Source of the DNA: Fistulifera solaris
Lineage: Eukaryota > Bacillariophyta > Bacillariophyceae > Naviculales > Stauroneidaceae
Direction of reading: 5' to 3'
Assembly (NCBI GenBank): GCA_030295235.1
Contig: AP026124.1
Span: forward strand, 1,612,001 to 1,676,000
DNA: 64,000 bases
Shown: positions 20,758 through 30,256 of the stretch, piece by piece
How the letters are laid out: each line of letters begins with the position of its first letter
Numbering within the stretch: the first letter of the stretch is position 1
Notes under the pieces: model-generated
What the model saw: only the letters and a program-made list of their open reading frames with translations
What the model was told of the DNA's origin: nothing
Database searches by the model: none
Made by a program: the position numbers and the translations under genes

Positions 20758-23260
20758 ATGGCTCGACTGAGCGAAAAGAATCGCAAAACGAAAAACCCAA
20801 AGGTCAGTTCCTCGCAAAATGACAACGACGAGGTAACAAATGACGAACCCGAAGTATGGGATGTCATCAAGGTCATAAATCCTAAAGATGATGACAAACC
20901 GACTTGTCGTTCGAAACGATGCAAGAAAACTGCCGTGGCGGTCTGGGCCGCGAGTCGCCAGCCGGAGGACACCTGGCCCGTTTGTGAGAAGTGTCAACTA
21001 GCCGAATTCGGTGGATGGCCCGAGGGCGTCGAACCCCCGGAAGATGACGACAATGAGCCAGCCGGAACGGAGAAAGAAGACGCAAACAAAAAAAACGACC
21101 AAACGCTCCGTGAGTCCCGAGAAAGCCGCTGACAGCGGTAAACCTAACAGCAATGACGAAACAACTACTCCTACAGACGAGCAATCGAAAGGCGCTGACG
21201 AAGAAAAGTGGAAATTGTCCGAGATTTTGTCCAAAGAGGATTTGACTGGACGCGGTCACCGCAAGTGTATGAGAGATGATTGCAAAAATCGGGCAGCGTG
21301 CGTTTATGTTTCGACGAAAACTCCAAAAGAAAAGTGGTATACGTGTCTTGATTGTCAGGTAAGGAAGCAGCCCCACATTGCAAATTGTTAAGTTTTGACT
21401 TTAAAGAAACTTTTACGCACGTAACTCCCAGGAATCAGATTTTGGTGGATGGCCCGATGCTAACGAACTACCGGTCAGTGTTATGACAGATGAACATAAA
21501 GACGCGCTGCTCAAGCATTGTGCGAGGAAATCCAATGTTGAAATGCCTTTTTTTGGATCGAAAACTCCGAGAAACACCGGCAAGATCCGGGCTATCAGTC
21601 CCGACATGGCTGACGAAAACGGCGCCAATGATCCAGACACGCCAGAGCACGATGGAGACGACGAATCGGAGGCCGAAGAAGTTTGGGACCTCGTGAAAAT
21701 CATCGGTATCGACGCTCTATCAATTGATAGTCCGATCAAGTGTTCAACTGAAACATGTCTACTCCCAGCTGCCTGTGTCTATGTTTCATCGCAAGCTCCG
21801 ATGGAAAAGTGGTACACGTGCCTCGACTGCCAGGTAAGTCTTTCTCACTGCAAACAAAAACTACTGCGATGTTGAAACACAAATTGACAGTAATTATGCC
21901 ATCGTTCGCAATCCAGGAAAAAGATTACGGTGGATGGCCGGATGTCGACGATCTCCCGGTCAAGTCCCTTTCCGATGAGCATCAAAAAGTCTTAAAAGAA
22001 AAGTGTTCGAACAAGCCAAACATCAAAATGCCCGTATTCGACCCGAAGACGCCGAGCGACAAAAGCCAGCAGCAGATTACTAACAATTTTTTCTCTTTTG
22101 ATGATGCATCGGACGGTACACAGTGCGGAACTGGTGATGATATCAACCTCGTTTCACCCGTTCCGACGGTCCCTGACAAAGCAAAGAAGCAACCCAGCAA
22201 GGAGGCCTTGGCATTGCACAAGAAATGGCTTGAGGAGGCGGAAGCGCTGGGAGGACCTGGTGCTCGAATCATTGTCAGCAAACCAGCCGCGAAGGACAAG
22301 ATATTTGAAACGATGTTTGATGCTTTCCGTCCCATGAATATCACTGAAATCTTCCTGGTAAGTCGGCAGTCTTCTATTTTGAAAGTGTCCTCTGAACACA
22401 CTGCTCATACAAAAACTGCCAATGAAATTTACAGGTTCATAAAGGGGCTATTCCGAAGCCCGTTTTGAAATCGTGTTTGGACGACATGGTCAAGGGCAAG
22501 ACCAATCCTTTCGACGATAGTGATTCAGAAGAGGCCAATCGTGATCATTCCGATGACCAACCCACAGCCTCGGATCACTTCGCAGGTTCTCTGTTTCTTA
22601 AAGCCGGGAAGAGTTCGAACGCGTCTGTTTACTATGTCGATTACAGCAAGGCAAAGAACGGCAACGGACTTGATGCCGATGAGCGCAATGACCTTTACGC
22701 TGATAGTACCCAAGCTGTGCTGGAGGAAGAAGACCTCCAAAACAAGATCCGATCTACGAAAGATCGCACTAAGGAACTCTTGTCCCAACCGACAAACGAA
22801 GAGCTTGTTGTCCGTCTTGACGACGCTGAAGCCAATCTCCTATCGATCACCAAGAAGGTGGAAGAGGCACGGCAGCTGAAAGTGAACGAGAAACATAAAG
22901 AGCAGACAAAACGCCGGATTGAGCATTTTGCTTCTGAATGGCGCAAGCGTCTTCGTTTGACGATGGATTTCCTTCACACGATGGAAGAAGTATCCGATGG
23001 CATGGTCAGTGCAAAGAAGTGTCTTTCTGGTGACGGACAGATCGAGATGGATTCAGATGAAGTAGCTGTGAAACAGGCTGTCGCGCTTGCAAAGAAAAAA
23101 GCATTCCGGTCCTCCGCGGCCATTGAAAAGACGCAAGACCAAGGAAACGGAAACCAGTGATGGTATTGCCCCGAGTAAAAACTTTGTGGCGGTTCGTCTA
23201 AACAGCCAAGGTCGAGTTGAGCGAGTTCTCCTTGACGATGGAAATGATGCCGATTCTTAA
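20758..23260 (+). CDS. HOP2: HOP2-like meiotic recombination protein with three N-terminal zinc modules
   Basis: Exons 20758-21358, 21432-21833, 21917-22357 and 22435-23260. The N-terminal half carries three copies of a module, C-x4-C-x3-A...W-x2-C-x2-C-Q-x3-(F/Y)GGWP (about residues 48-90, 167-212 and 302-345), each followed by an acidic linker. The module ends in exons 1 and 2 coincide with introns. The C-terminal half matches HOP2/PSMC3IP: a winged helix (KDKIFETMFDAFRPMNITEI..), a coiled coil (LEEEDLQNKIRSTKDR) and WRKRLRLTMDFLH. HOP2 normally pairs with MND1 to stimulate DMC1/RAD51 strand exchange. The frame breaks at an A8 run, 21088-21095 (seven fit). A second probable break at A6 (23095-23100) would add a basic tail (PLKRRKTKE) ending at 23260. 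As given, the stop is at 23160. Confidence 0.75.
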
Positions 23261-23329
23261 CTCAAAACTTCAAGGTACATTGATCTCCATAGCCCATGGA
23301 TATAGGTGACTTTTTCCATACGACATTAC

Positions 23330-24628
23330 CTAGAACCACCCGTCAAACGAAAAGTCTTCACTTCTCTTTTTCCATTTGTATGAATTAAGTAGGCTGGGGA
23401 TGATGATAAAGGACAAACTCAATAACAGGTTAGATTCGTAGGGAAAGTCGAAAAACGTTTCGCCGTACTTGATTGCGTACGATGCGACAGCACATCCCGC
23501 AAACAGCTTGAATAGAAAATTGTAGTCGTCATCTTTCTCCAGAACTTGGCCAAGATCTTCAAAACCGACCAATGATTGATTTTCAAGAAACTCTTCATTC
23601 TTTGACATTTCACACTTCTTTGTGTAGGTCACAAAGGTCGTCAGCAACGGCACGTCTGTAGTATATCCATTCGAAACAGCGATGCGGAAAGCCGCATAGG
23701 CAGCTGTTGTGTTGCCCACACAGGTGAGAAGTGCTTGCAAAGGAACAAGAAATGGAATTTGGTTGTAAAACAGATGGTATGTGCAAGCCGTAATGCCTGA
23801 CGAATGCAACGGCAAGAGACCCCACGTAAGACCCTTCCATCGTGGATTCTTCACAATCGAACTCCATTTCCAACAAAATCCCATGGCCACGAGAAACTCA
23901 ACCAGTGACGAAATATGAATGATCCAGCAACCAATGGATAGAGCATTTTCTGGCTCCGACTTTAAGCCAAGTGTCGTTCCTATCGAAGTAGGAATGTCCA
24001 TGAACCCACCGAGGTAAGGAGTATGCACGGTAGCTCCAGCGCAAGCTGGCACCGCGGCTGTGATACTTGCGAGTGCCGTCAAAGCGACGACGAGCCATGT
24101 CATGGGCGCGTAGCTAGTGGCGGACTGTGGCGGCGGCAACCGTTGTTCTTTGGCCCGCAACGCCTGTCGAAAGGCGACGACCGTGACTAGATTGGTCATA
24201 GTCAGCAAGGATTCGGCTGACCCATGCAGCCAATCGGAATCGGCCAAAGAAACGCCGTACAAGACTTTTGCTGCAATCGCGGCAGGTATGGTGAGGAACA
24301 CAAAGAGTAGGCATGTCGCAAAGCCCACAGTCACACCTTTGGGTGTTTTCGTTCTCGGGGCGATCGATAAAGTAAATGAACGCCAGATAGGGAAAGAGCG
24401 ATGCGCCAAAAATGGTCCGGCGAGTGCTTCGGCTGTATCAGCGTCCATATTCGTTAGCGAGGCAGTCCATTGGCCAGCATCCGCCAGTTCCGGCAACGCA
24501 TGTTGTTGACTGTTGGCATGCAGCAACGCTCTGGAAAACGCGATAGGAGTGATAAAACACGTCGCCCTTTGAAAGCCAAAAAACAAAAGAAACAGAAAAC
24601 TAAAGTAGGCAATGCCTTTCGTGCTCAT
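23330..24628 (-). CDS. Plastid Ycf49-like (DUF2499/DUF3593) membrane protein
   Basis: A 432-residue intronless membrane protein. The signal peptide ends ATC with Phe next (CFITPIAFSR), the diatom plastid-import signature. Hydrophobic segments include LLFVFLTIPAAIAAKVLYG and WLVVALTALASITAAVPAC. The diagnostic block is WIIHISSLVEFLVAMGFCWK, then NPRWKGLTWGLLPLHSSGIT and CTYHLFYN, matching the Ycf49/DUF2499 family, followed by a DUF3593-like C-terminus (FKLFAGCAVASYAIKYGE). Family members are cyanobacterial and plastid membrane proteins of unknown function. It is divergent from the plastid PspA-like gene at 25056 with a 427-bp shared upstream region. Confidence 0.75.
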   Translation of the reverse strand: MSTKGIAYFSFLFLLFFGFQRATCFITPIAFSRALLHANSQQHALPELADAGQWTASLTNMDADTAEALAGPFLAHRSFPIWRSFTLSIAPRTKTPKGVTVGFATCLLFVFLTIPAAIAAKVLYGVSLADSDWLHGSAESLLTMTNLVTVVAFRQALRAKEQRLPPPQSATSYAPMTWLVVALTALASITAAVPACAGATVHTPYLGGFMDIPTSIGTTLGLKSEPENALSIGCWIIHISSLVEFLVAMGFCWKWSSIVKNPRWKGLTWGLLPLHSSGITACTYHLFYNQIPFLVPLQALLTCVGNTTAAYAAFRIAVSNGYTTDVPLLTTFVTYTKKCEMSKNEEFLENQSLVGFEDLGQVLEKDDDYNFLFKLFAGCAVASYAIKYGETFFDFPYESNLLLSLSFIIIPSLLNSYKWKKRSEDFSFDGWF

Positions 24629-25055
24629 GGTAGTCCTTGTCGTTTATCAACAATATAATAAAGGAGAAATAATATATTTCGTCGATCGCAACAAGAAACG
24701 CCAACGCAGGCCAAAAAATTGCAACATGGTCGGCTCATGACTCGACTCTTTTCCAGTCGTATGAAAAGGGAACCTCCATTGGCCGTTGGCGGACGAATGC
24801 GGTGTACCAGTACCGGTGTGCCATGGTATGTCGTAACCATACTAGGGTACAACGTACAAGTACATGGTACAGTACCAGGTATGAGAACAGAAAGAATGAA
24901 AAAAAAAACTGCAGCCGTGACGCCGTTCAGGGTCAAGTCCGTAAACGAATGAAAATATATAATACATAGTCCTTCCATTGCCGCCATTGCAACTGCAACC
25001 AGGCAACACTCTCGAGTGCGGGATCTGTATCCAGAGTGGCGTAACAACGTAAAAA
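24629..25055. promoter_or_regulatory. Shared upstream region of two divergent plastid-targeted genes
   Basis: Lies between the ATG of the Ycf49-like gene (minus) and that of the PspA-like gene (plus). It is rich in overlapping GTACC/GGTAC words (24797-24882), including GTACCAGTACCGGTG and GGTACAGTACC, and a TATA-like AAAATATATAATAC at 24950-24963 facing the plus-strand gene. Promoter assignment is by position. The GTACC words are seen but their role is unknown. Confidence 0.4.
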
Positions 25056-25883
25056 ATGAGATTTCGTGCGTTACTTGTCCCCCTTTTGTTCGGACAAGTG
25101 TCGTCGGCGTTTATTCTGCGACAGAAACAAACCAGCTACCCATCCTCATTGCACGTAAAAGACTTGGAAAGAGATATTGAAGAAAGAAGCCGAAGGAATG
25201 CGAAAGGAGGAGCAGGAGAGGTAGCCGCAGGTGCCGTCTTGGGGGGACTCATCGGAGGTCCTTTCGGTAGGTGTCTTCAATATTACGAATCGGGTCTCGA
25301 TCATGAAATGTTTCTCACGTCAGGATTTTGTTTCTCATCTTTCTATAAAGGAGCTTTATTTGGGGCGTCGATTGGATCTAATTTGGGGGCTAAAGGTGCA
25401 CTGGAAAGAGCCCGCAAAGAAGAAATGGAGCGACTGGGCGTAACCGAAGAGATGCTACAATCGGCGAGGGATGTCGGGGTGGCTTTGGAACGCAGCTTGG
25501 AGGGTCTGAAAGCAACGCGTGAAAGTCTGGAAACGCAGCAATCAAATGCAAGGAGGCTGGACGCCAAAATTGAGGAATTGTACGACAAAGCAAAGAGCGC
25601 GCTTTCCAGTGGCGACGAAGACGCTGCGAAACGATTCCTTTTGGAACGCACTTCTGTACAAGACAAATTGAAGCGTGTTCTGACGCAATGTGCCGAAGAG
25701 AAACGACGCTACGAGCAAATGGAAAGTAACGTATCGATACTAGAAGAGAAGGCAATGGAAGTGAATACTCTTTTGCAAAGAACCATTGGGGCAAAAGCAA
25801 TCGTTGATACGGGGAATCTGGGCCTTTCATTGTCGAAGGAAGATCCTCTTCTTCAAAAGTTTCGCGATCTAGGTCTTGATTAA
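25056..25883 (+). CDS. Plastid-targeted PspA/IM30-like coiled-coil protein
   Basis: The signal peptide MRFRALLVPLLFGQVSSA is followed at once by FILRQ, the diatom plastid-import signature. A glycine-zipper segment (AAGAVLGGLIGGPFG) continues as GALFGASIGSNLGAKGAL once an 84-bp GT-AG intron (25267-25350) is removed. That intron keeps the frame open, so it could be missed. The spliced length is 247 residues. The rest is a long coiled coil with AKSALSSGDEDAAKRFLLER, a pattern typical of PspA/Vipp1 family helices. A role at plastid membranes is inference. The glycine-zipper N-terminus is not typical of Vipp1, so it could be a separate family. Confidence 0.55.
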   Translation: MRFRALLVPLLFGQVSSAFILRQKQTSYPSSLHVKDLERDIEERSRRNAKGGAGEVAAGAVLGGLIGGPFGRCLQYYESGLDHEMFLTSGFCFSSFYKGALFGASIGSNLGAKGALERARKEEMERLGVTEEMLQSARDVGVALERSLEGLKATRESLETQQSNARRLDAKIEELYDKAKSALSSGDEDAAKRFLLERTSVQDKLKRVLTQCAEEKRRYEQMESNVSILEEKAMEVNTLLQRTIGAKAIVDTGNLGLSLSKEDPLLQKFRDLGLD

Positions 25884-26250
25884 AGGCTTCGAAAACATGG
25901 CATTATTAGATAGCGTTCGAAGCTCCAGGAGGTCTCTTGACAAAGTCTGTAAACAAATAACGAGCATTGCTTTAGTGCAGCATCAGAGAATTGGGTCAGT
26001 AATTGAGTCATAAACCTATCTAGTGTATATTAAATCTCTTGCAACGGGCTACGAATAACTAATAATGCGATTTGCGTTGTCTTGGTAAAAGACGACTTTG
26101 GTTTCAGGGCTTTCAACTCAACCTGAACCATACTGTACACGCAGACATTGTTTTCGCCGCCGCGTCTATTTCTTACTCCATACCTGGTACTTATTTCACT
26201 TTCGAAGACAACACTTTTGTAACATTGCGGCCGAAAAGGCGAGTGCGTTT
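25884..26250. other. Intergenic
   Basis: About 370 bases between two plus-strand genes. Nothing specific recognised. The second half is presumably promoter and 5' UTR of the NECAP gene. Confidence 0.5.
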
Positions 26251-26964
26251 ATGGAAGAGAATTCAACCGAGATCACAATAAACATGGAGGACGAATCCGC
26301 AGCGCGTCAGAAACTCATGGCCGCAGATGAGGTTTATGTATACAAGATTCCTCCGATGAAAGGGGCCGGAGGCCACCGGTGGGTAGCTCATATCGTTGAT
26401 GGTTGCTAACGTCGCCGAACCTACTCACATTTTAGGTTACTTTCCATCGAAAGGGCTGACGACTGGGACCTGGCCAACCCATTGCAGACTTGTAATCTCG
26501 TTGTTGAAATGAGTGGCAACACTCTTTATTTGGAGTTTATGCACGAAGGGACGCTCTTTGCACAAAGTAAGATGGTGCTTGACAAGGAAAAACACCTCAG
26601 TATAAGTCATTTTATTCAAGACGTTGTTGACTCGTCCCGTTATTTTGCTATCAAAATACAGGGAGTAGGCGGAAAGGAAGCCACCATTGGCTTTGGCTTT
26701 CGCGATCGAGAAAAGGCCACAGACTTACGCGAGAGTCTACAATACTTTCAAAAATCGGTCAACCGGGAAAGCGAAGCTCAGACGATCCTGCCTCCTGTAA
26801 GCATTCCTGTGCTTGAGCAAGGAGAGAAAATTCACGTCAATTTACACGGGAAATCCACTATTTCGAAAACGAAAACGCAGCCAGAAAAAACTGGTAAGGT
26901 TTCGGTTCCCCTGCTTTTAAAGAAACCCCTCCACCAGCTGGTGATGAATAGAAAATACTGCTGA
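26251..26964 (+). CDS. NECAP: NECAP-like endocytosis adaptor (PHear domain)
   Basis: Exons 26251-26378 and from 26436 on, with a 57-bp intron. NECAP proteins bind the adaptin ear and help recruit clathrin-coat accessory proteins. Family features: EVYVYKIPPMKG, a DDWDLANPLQTCNL strand, LYLEFMHEGTLFAQSKM, VVDSSRYFAIKIQ and TIGFGFRDREKATDLRESLQ. The C-terminus as read (PLHQLVMNRKYC, stop 26964) departs from the family. Adding one C to the run at 26926-26929 gives KKPPPPAGDE and a stop at 26951 (214 residues), close to the usual NECAP PPPAG ending. Start could also be the ATG at 26284. Confidence 0.85.
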
Positions 26965-27018
26965 TGCTATTTAAAGTGCCATCTCATTCATTTACTATTC
27001 ATTGCACATTCCGATCCA

Positions 27019-28194
27019 TTACTTCCGTCGAAACAAAGTGCGTACCGGTCGCCATAGTCCCTTCTTTTCAGCAGTATCATTTCTCTCCATTACAGCTTTT
27101 CGGTACTGTTGCACTTGCTTGTAGTGCTCATCTCTCATCCTTGCAAGTTGCGTTTCAGTTTCCCGTTGCTGCTTCATCAACTGAAAGTTGTGCTGAATTC
27201 TTAGTTCAACGATGGTTCCTCTAAGCATCTCGATCTCCTCTTGAAGTCCAGCTTCAATGACTTTCGGAGCGTACTGCACTTTGTCTTCAAGAAGGCGGTT
27301 CCTCCCTTCAATAGCAGCAATTTCTTGTCGAAGCTTTTGAATCTTTTGTTGTGAATCGTCACGTTTCACAAGGAGCGTCGTATATTTGCCCTGTATGATC
27401 GATACCTTTTCCTCCGACGCTGCTAAAGAACGTTGAGCTCTCTCAATCGCCTCTTTGTCGACCCTCCTACTTTGCCGTATTTCTTCTAGCTTTACTATAA
27501 GTTCGTCACGTTCAGCGTAAACGTCACCAAGCTCGGCTAACAGCTCCTCCTCCTTTCGGCGTTGGTTATCAAGTATAGTCTTGTGCCGAAATAGTTCGTT
27601 CTTCCAATCTGCTTCCATCTTTCTCCTATCTTCAGCCATATTCGCGATTTTCTCCTCCATCTGGATGATTTTTATTTCGTAAGCTTTCAGATCTCCCTGG
27701 TAGGATACTTCACGTTTTGTGAGATCAGATATTTTCTTTGCCGATTTGCTCAGTGATGTTTCGTAATCAGACGTAAGTGTTTCCATCTGTTTTTCGTGTC
27801 GTTTCTTTTCGTTAGTCAGTGCAGACTCGGCATTTGCAAGCTTTTTCTGTGCAGATTCCAAGTCTCCCAAAGTCTTCGTTTGTCGTTCTTTCTCTTGAGC
27901 CATACGCTTTTCCCAGTGGGCTGACAATACTGTGGACTTTTTCTTCATTTTCTTCACCACGAGCTGAAGCACTTTGAGCTTAGATTTTGTCAATTTGAGC
28001 TCGTCCTCAGAATCCATTACAGCGTGGCTTTCATCTGAGTCCATTGTTTGTGTTGTCATTCCCATTGCAACCAATGAAGGCTCCAGTTTTCGATGTTTTG
28101 GTCCATTTTGCAACTGTGAACGACAGAACTGAAATGGCGTGGAGACAGAAGCGTTGACCAGAAGAACGGCGAGCTGCAATGGCGTTATTTTCAT
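27019..28194 (-). CDS. Coiled-coil protein with signal peptide
   Basis: A 391-residue intronless protein. A hydrophobic N-terminus (MKITPLQLAVLLVNASVS) precedes TPFQF, possibly a plastid or secretory presequence. From about residue 70 to 360 it is continuous heptad-rich coiled coil, with highly charged helices such as EKRMAQEKERQTKTLGDLE. The end is short and basic (WRPVRTLFRRK). I do not recognise a family. Similar charged coiled coils occur in many unrelated structural proteins. The frame is open 18 codons further upstream, but the ATG at 28194 starts the signal peptide. It converges with NECAP, only about 55 bp apart. Confidence 0.6.
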   Translation of the reverse strand: MKITPLQLAVLLVNASVSTPFQFCRSQLQNGPKHRKLEPSLVAMGMTTQTMDSDESHAVMDSEDELKLTKSKLKVLQLVVKKMKKKSTVLSAHWEKRMAQEKERQTKTLGDLESAQKKLANAESALTNEKKRHEKQMETLTSDYETSLSKSAKKISDLTKREVSYQGDLKAYEIKIIQMEEKIANMAEDRRKMEADWKNELFRHKTILDNQRRKEEELLAELGDVYAERDELIVKLEEIRQSRRVDKEAIERAQRSLAASEEKVSIIQGKYTTLLVKRDDSQQKIQKLRQEIAAIEGRNRLLEDKVQYAPKVIEAGLQEEIEMLRGTIVELRIQHNFQLMKQQRETETQLARMRDEHYKQVQQYRKAVMERNDTAEKKGLWRPVRTLFRRK

Positions 28195-28248
28195 AGCGAC
28201 TATATGATTGATACCTGAAGCTGACGAGGAGTGTTTGTACCTTCGCAA

Positions 28249-28703
28249 ATAATCTCAATGATGCAATGATGTTTTTTGCCGATGGCATTAATAATGATGG
28301 CTTGATGGCTTGATGTAAAGCGTAAAGAGTAAAGAGTGTCGTTGATGATGTGGGCCGGTCGCAGGCCAGGCTACCTTTCCCTTTGGCATGGCAAAGTGGT
28401 GAGCCTTTTAGAGCAATAGAATGGTGAGGTCGTCAAATGCAAAACTTGTGTGCACTTGCACTTAAGGCAATTCTTGCCTTTACTAGTAAAGAAACTAGAT
28501 AAAGGTAGCACAAAGCTTAAGGGTCAAATTGATGCAATAAATTATGATATCTGGTAACCAAGGCTGCAAGGACAGACCTTCATCAAAAGCAAACACGAAC
28601 GTAGATAGCGCTCCTAGCAAACAGCCCGATTTCATACTGGTCTTACTGTTTGTACCTGCATTCTATTGTAAAATGCAAAAACATTTACCCCTTTCTTGTC
28701 GAA
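28249..28703. other. Intergenic
   Basis: About 450 bases between the coiled-coil gene start and the SRP19 gene end. No structure recognised. Short open frames here are antisense to or overlap the SRP19 3' end. Confidence 0.5.
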
Positions 28704-29307
28704 TTACTTCTTGTTCCCCTTCTTGCCCTTCTTTTCGACGTCACATTACTTTTGACAACGGCTTCCTTCTCCGCCATGGCCTCAGCGCGTTCCTTTTCTT
28801 CTTTTTGCTGTTCAAGTTTTAGCCTCTCAATGCGAGCGATCCGATCGGGCAATTTTGGCAGTTGTTCGGCTAACTTCATCATCAACTCTTTCTTTCTATA
28901 ATTCGAAACATCCACTAAAACACGCCCTGGATTGTCCCACTGACACGTAATGTCACGACTATATCCTTTGTATGGTTGTAAAACATGTCGAATATGTAGA
29001 CTTTGGAGAGCCTGAGACAAATCCATCACTGACGGATTCTCCACCGCTTGTTCCGTGCCGATCCGCCGTCCTTGCTTAATTGTTTTTGTCGAATCTAAGT
29101 AAGATGGATATATCACTTGGAACCCAGTGGTATCCATGGTGAATGTTTCTTGAAGAGGCCAAAAGATCCTGTACGAGCGATCGGGAGCGGGAGGAAGTTG
29201 GACCATCTCGTCCTCGGGTATTTGCAGGGCATCCATCGGGTTTATAGGCACAGCGGGGGCTTTAGGGCCTATTTGCTTGATGCGCACGCCTCCTTTCTTT
29301 TCCCCAT
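28704..29307 (-). CDS. SRP19: Signal recognition particle 19 kDa protein
   Basis: The intronless frame-corrected protein is 201 residues. SRP19 binds SRP RNA in the nucleolus and allows SRP54 to join. Family motifs: FQVIYPSYLDSTKTIKQGRR, then IGTEQAVENPSV, LQPYKGYSRD and NPGRVLVDV. Two frame breaks occur at A runs. At 29298-29301, one more base links ATG 29307 (MGKKKGGVRIKQIG) to the body. At 28732-28735, one more base gives a Lys-rich end KKKGKKGNKK and a stop at 28704, a typical SRP19 tail. Without these changes the body is open from 29287 to 28685 with a GTG at its head. The basic tail and the start both make sense only after correction. Confidence 0.85.
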
Positions 29308-30256
29308 TCTTGATTGTTGATTATCAAATAAAAACAGAGCTTTAATGATCAAATTTCCTCATGTGACGTTCAATAAAATTCGGAGTAACAAAACACAAAA
29401 CGGAGTACCGGGTACCGGTACTCCGTAAAATCAGGTTAGTCCATTCCAATCTAAGGAAATTAGGATTAAATATTTTAGTGTTTGTGTTAATTTGGGAACA
29501 TCTATGCTTTGTACACAAAGATAACTAATACCTGTAAGGTCACTAGTGCGACTTGAAGAAGTTTAATTGTATTATTACTTACAGTAGTACCAGGGAAGGA
29601 CGTTAATATTCAAAATTCTGCCTCCCAGTACAAGAGTCTACGTAGTTTCCACGACGGGGCAGGATTTTAACTTTTAACGCCGTTCCCAGTACTTGTCCTT
29701 ACTCGCACGTACAAACAGGTCTTTTGCCTTTTGTTCTTTTCGTTTCTTTCCTCTGAGTAGCTAGAGTAGCTAGGTCCTTTGTTTCAAACTTCAAAATACA
29801 TAGTATGATGTAGAGTGCAGTATGGTGACAGTAGCGCGTTACTCCTGACTCCTGTCTCCGTGCCAGTGCCAGACCCGTTTTCCTTTTTCTTTATTCCTCT
29901 CTCCTCTCTCCCGCCCTCGTCCTGCTGTTAGGTTATCCATTCTCCGTTCTCCGCACGGAGCGCATCTCTGCTTGGTACGTTTCTCTACGGGGGCCTACGT
30001 GCAAGTACACAATATTTCCCGCATCTCGTGTGCCGCGCCAGCGCAACGACCGTCGACCGTACACCGCTCACTCACACACAAAAAAAAATCATCTGTGCGA
30101 AGGTCGACGATGACTACCGGTAGTCTCATTTCACTTCTCTCCGAGCGACTTCATACCCTTCTGCCAGAATCTAAAAGCCATCTCGTTGCACAAAACGTCT
30201 CAAAATCAAAGAGAGGTCCAGCGCATATTTTTGTACTCTGTAATAATATTTGAAAA
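29308..30256. other. Intergenic, contains a perfect hairpin
   Basis: About 950 bases between divergent genes. It contains the GTACC-type palindrome at 29400-29426, AT-rich sequence, and pyrimidine-rich sequence near 29880-29930. A 93-codon frame at 29972-30253 is probably 5' UTR of the next gene. Confidence 0.5.
29400..29426. repeat. Perfect 12-bp-arm palindrome
   Basis: ACGGAGTACCGG at 29400-29411 is the exact reverse complement of 29415-29426 with a 3-base loop (GTA). It lies about 90 bp upstream of the SRP19 start, in its likely promoter. It could be a protein-binding dyad or a hairpin. Confidence 0.75.

Noticed and set aside
29972-30253. 93-codon plus-strand frame before the gene at 30257
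   Set aside because: Arg/Ser-rich with no similarity and ending four bases before a better ATG; more likely 5' UTR.
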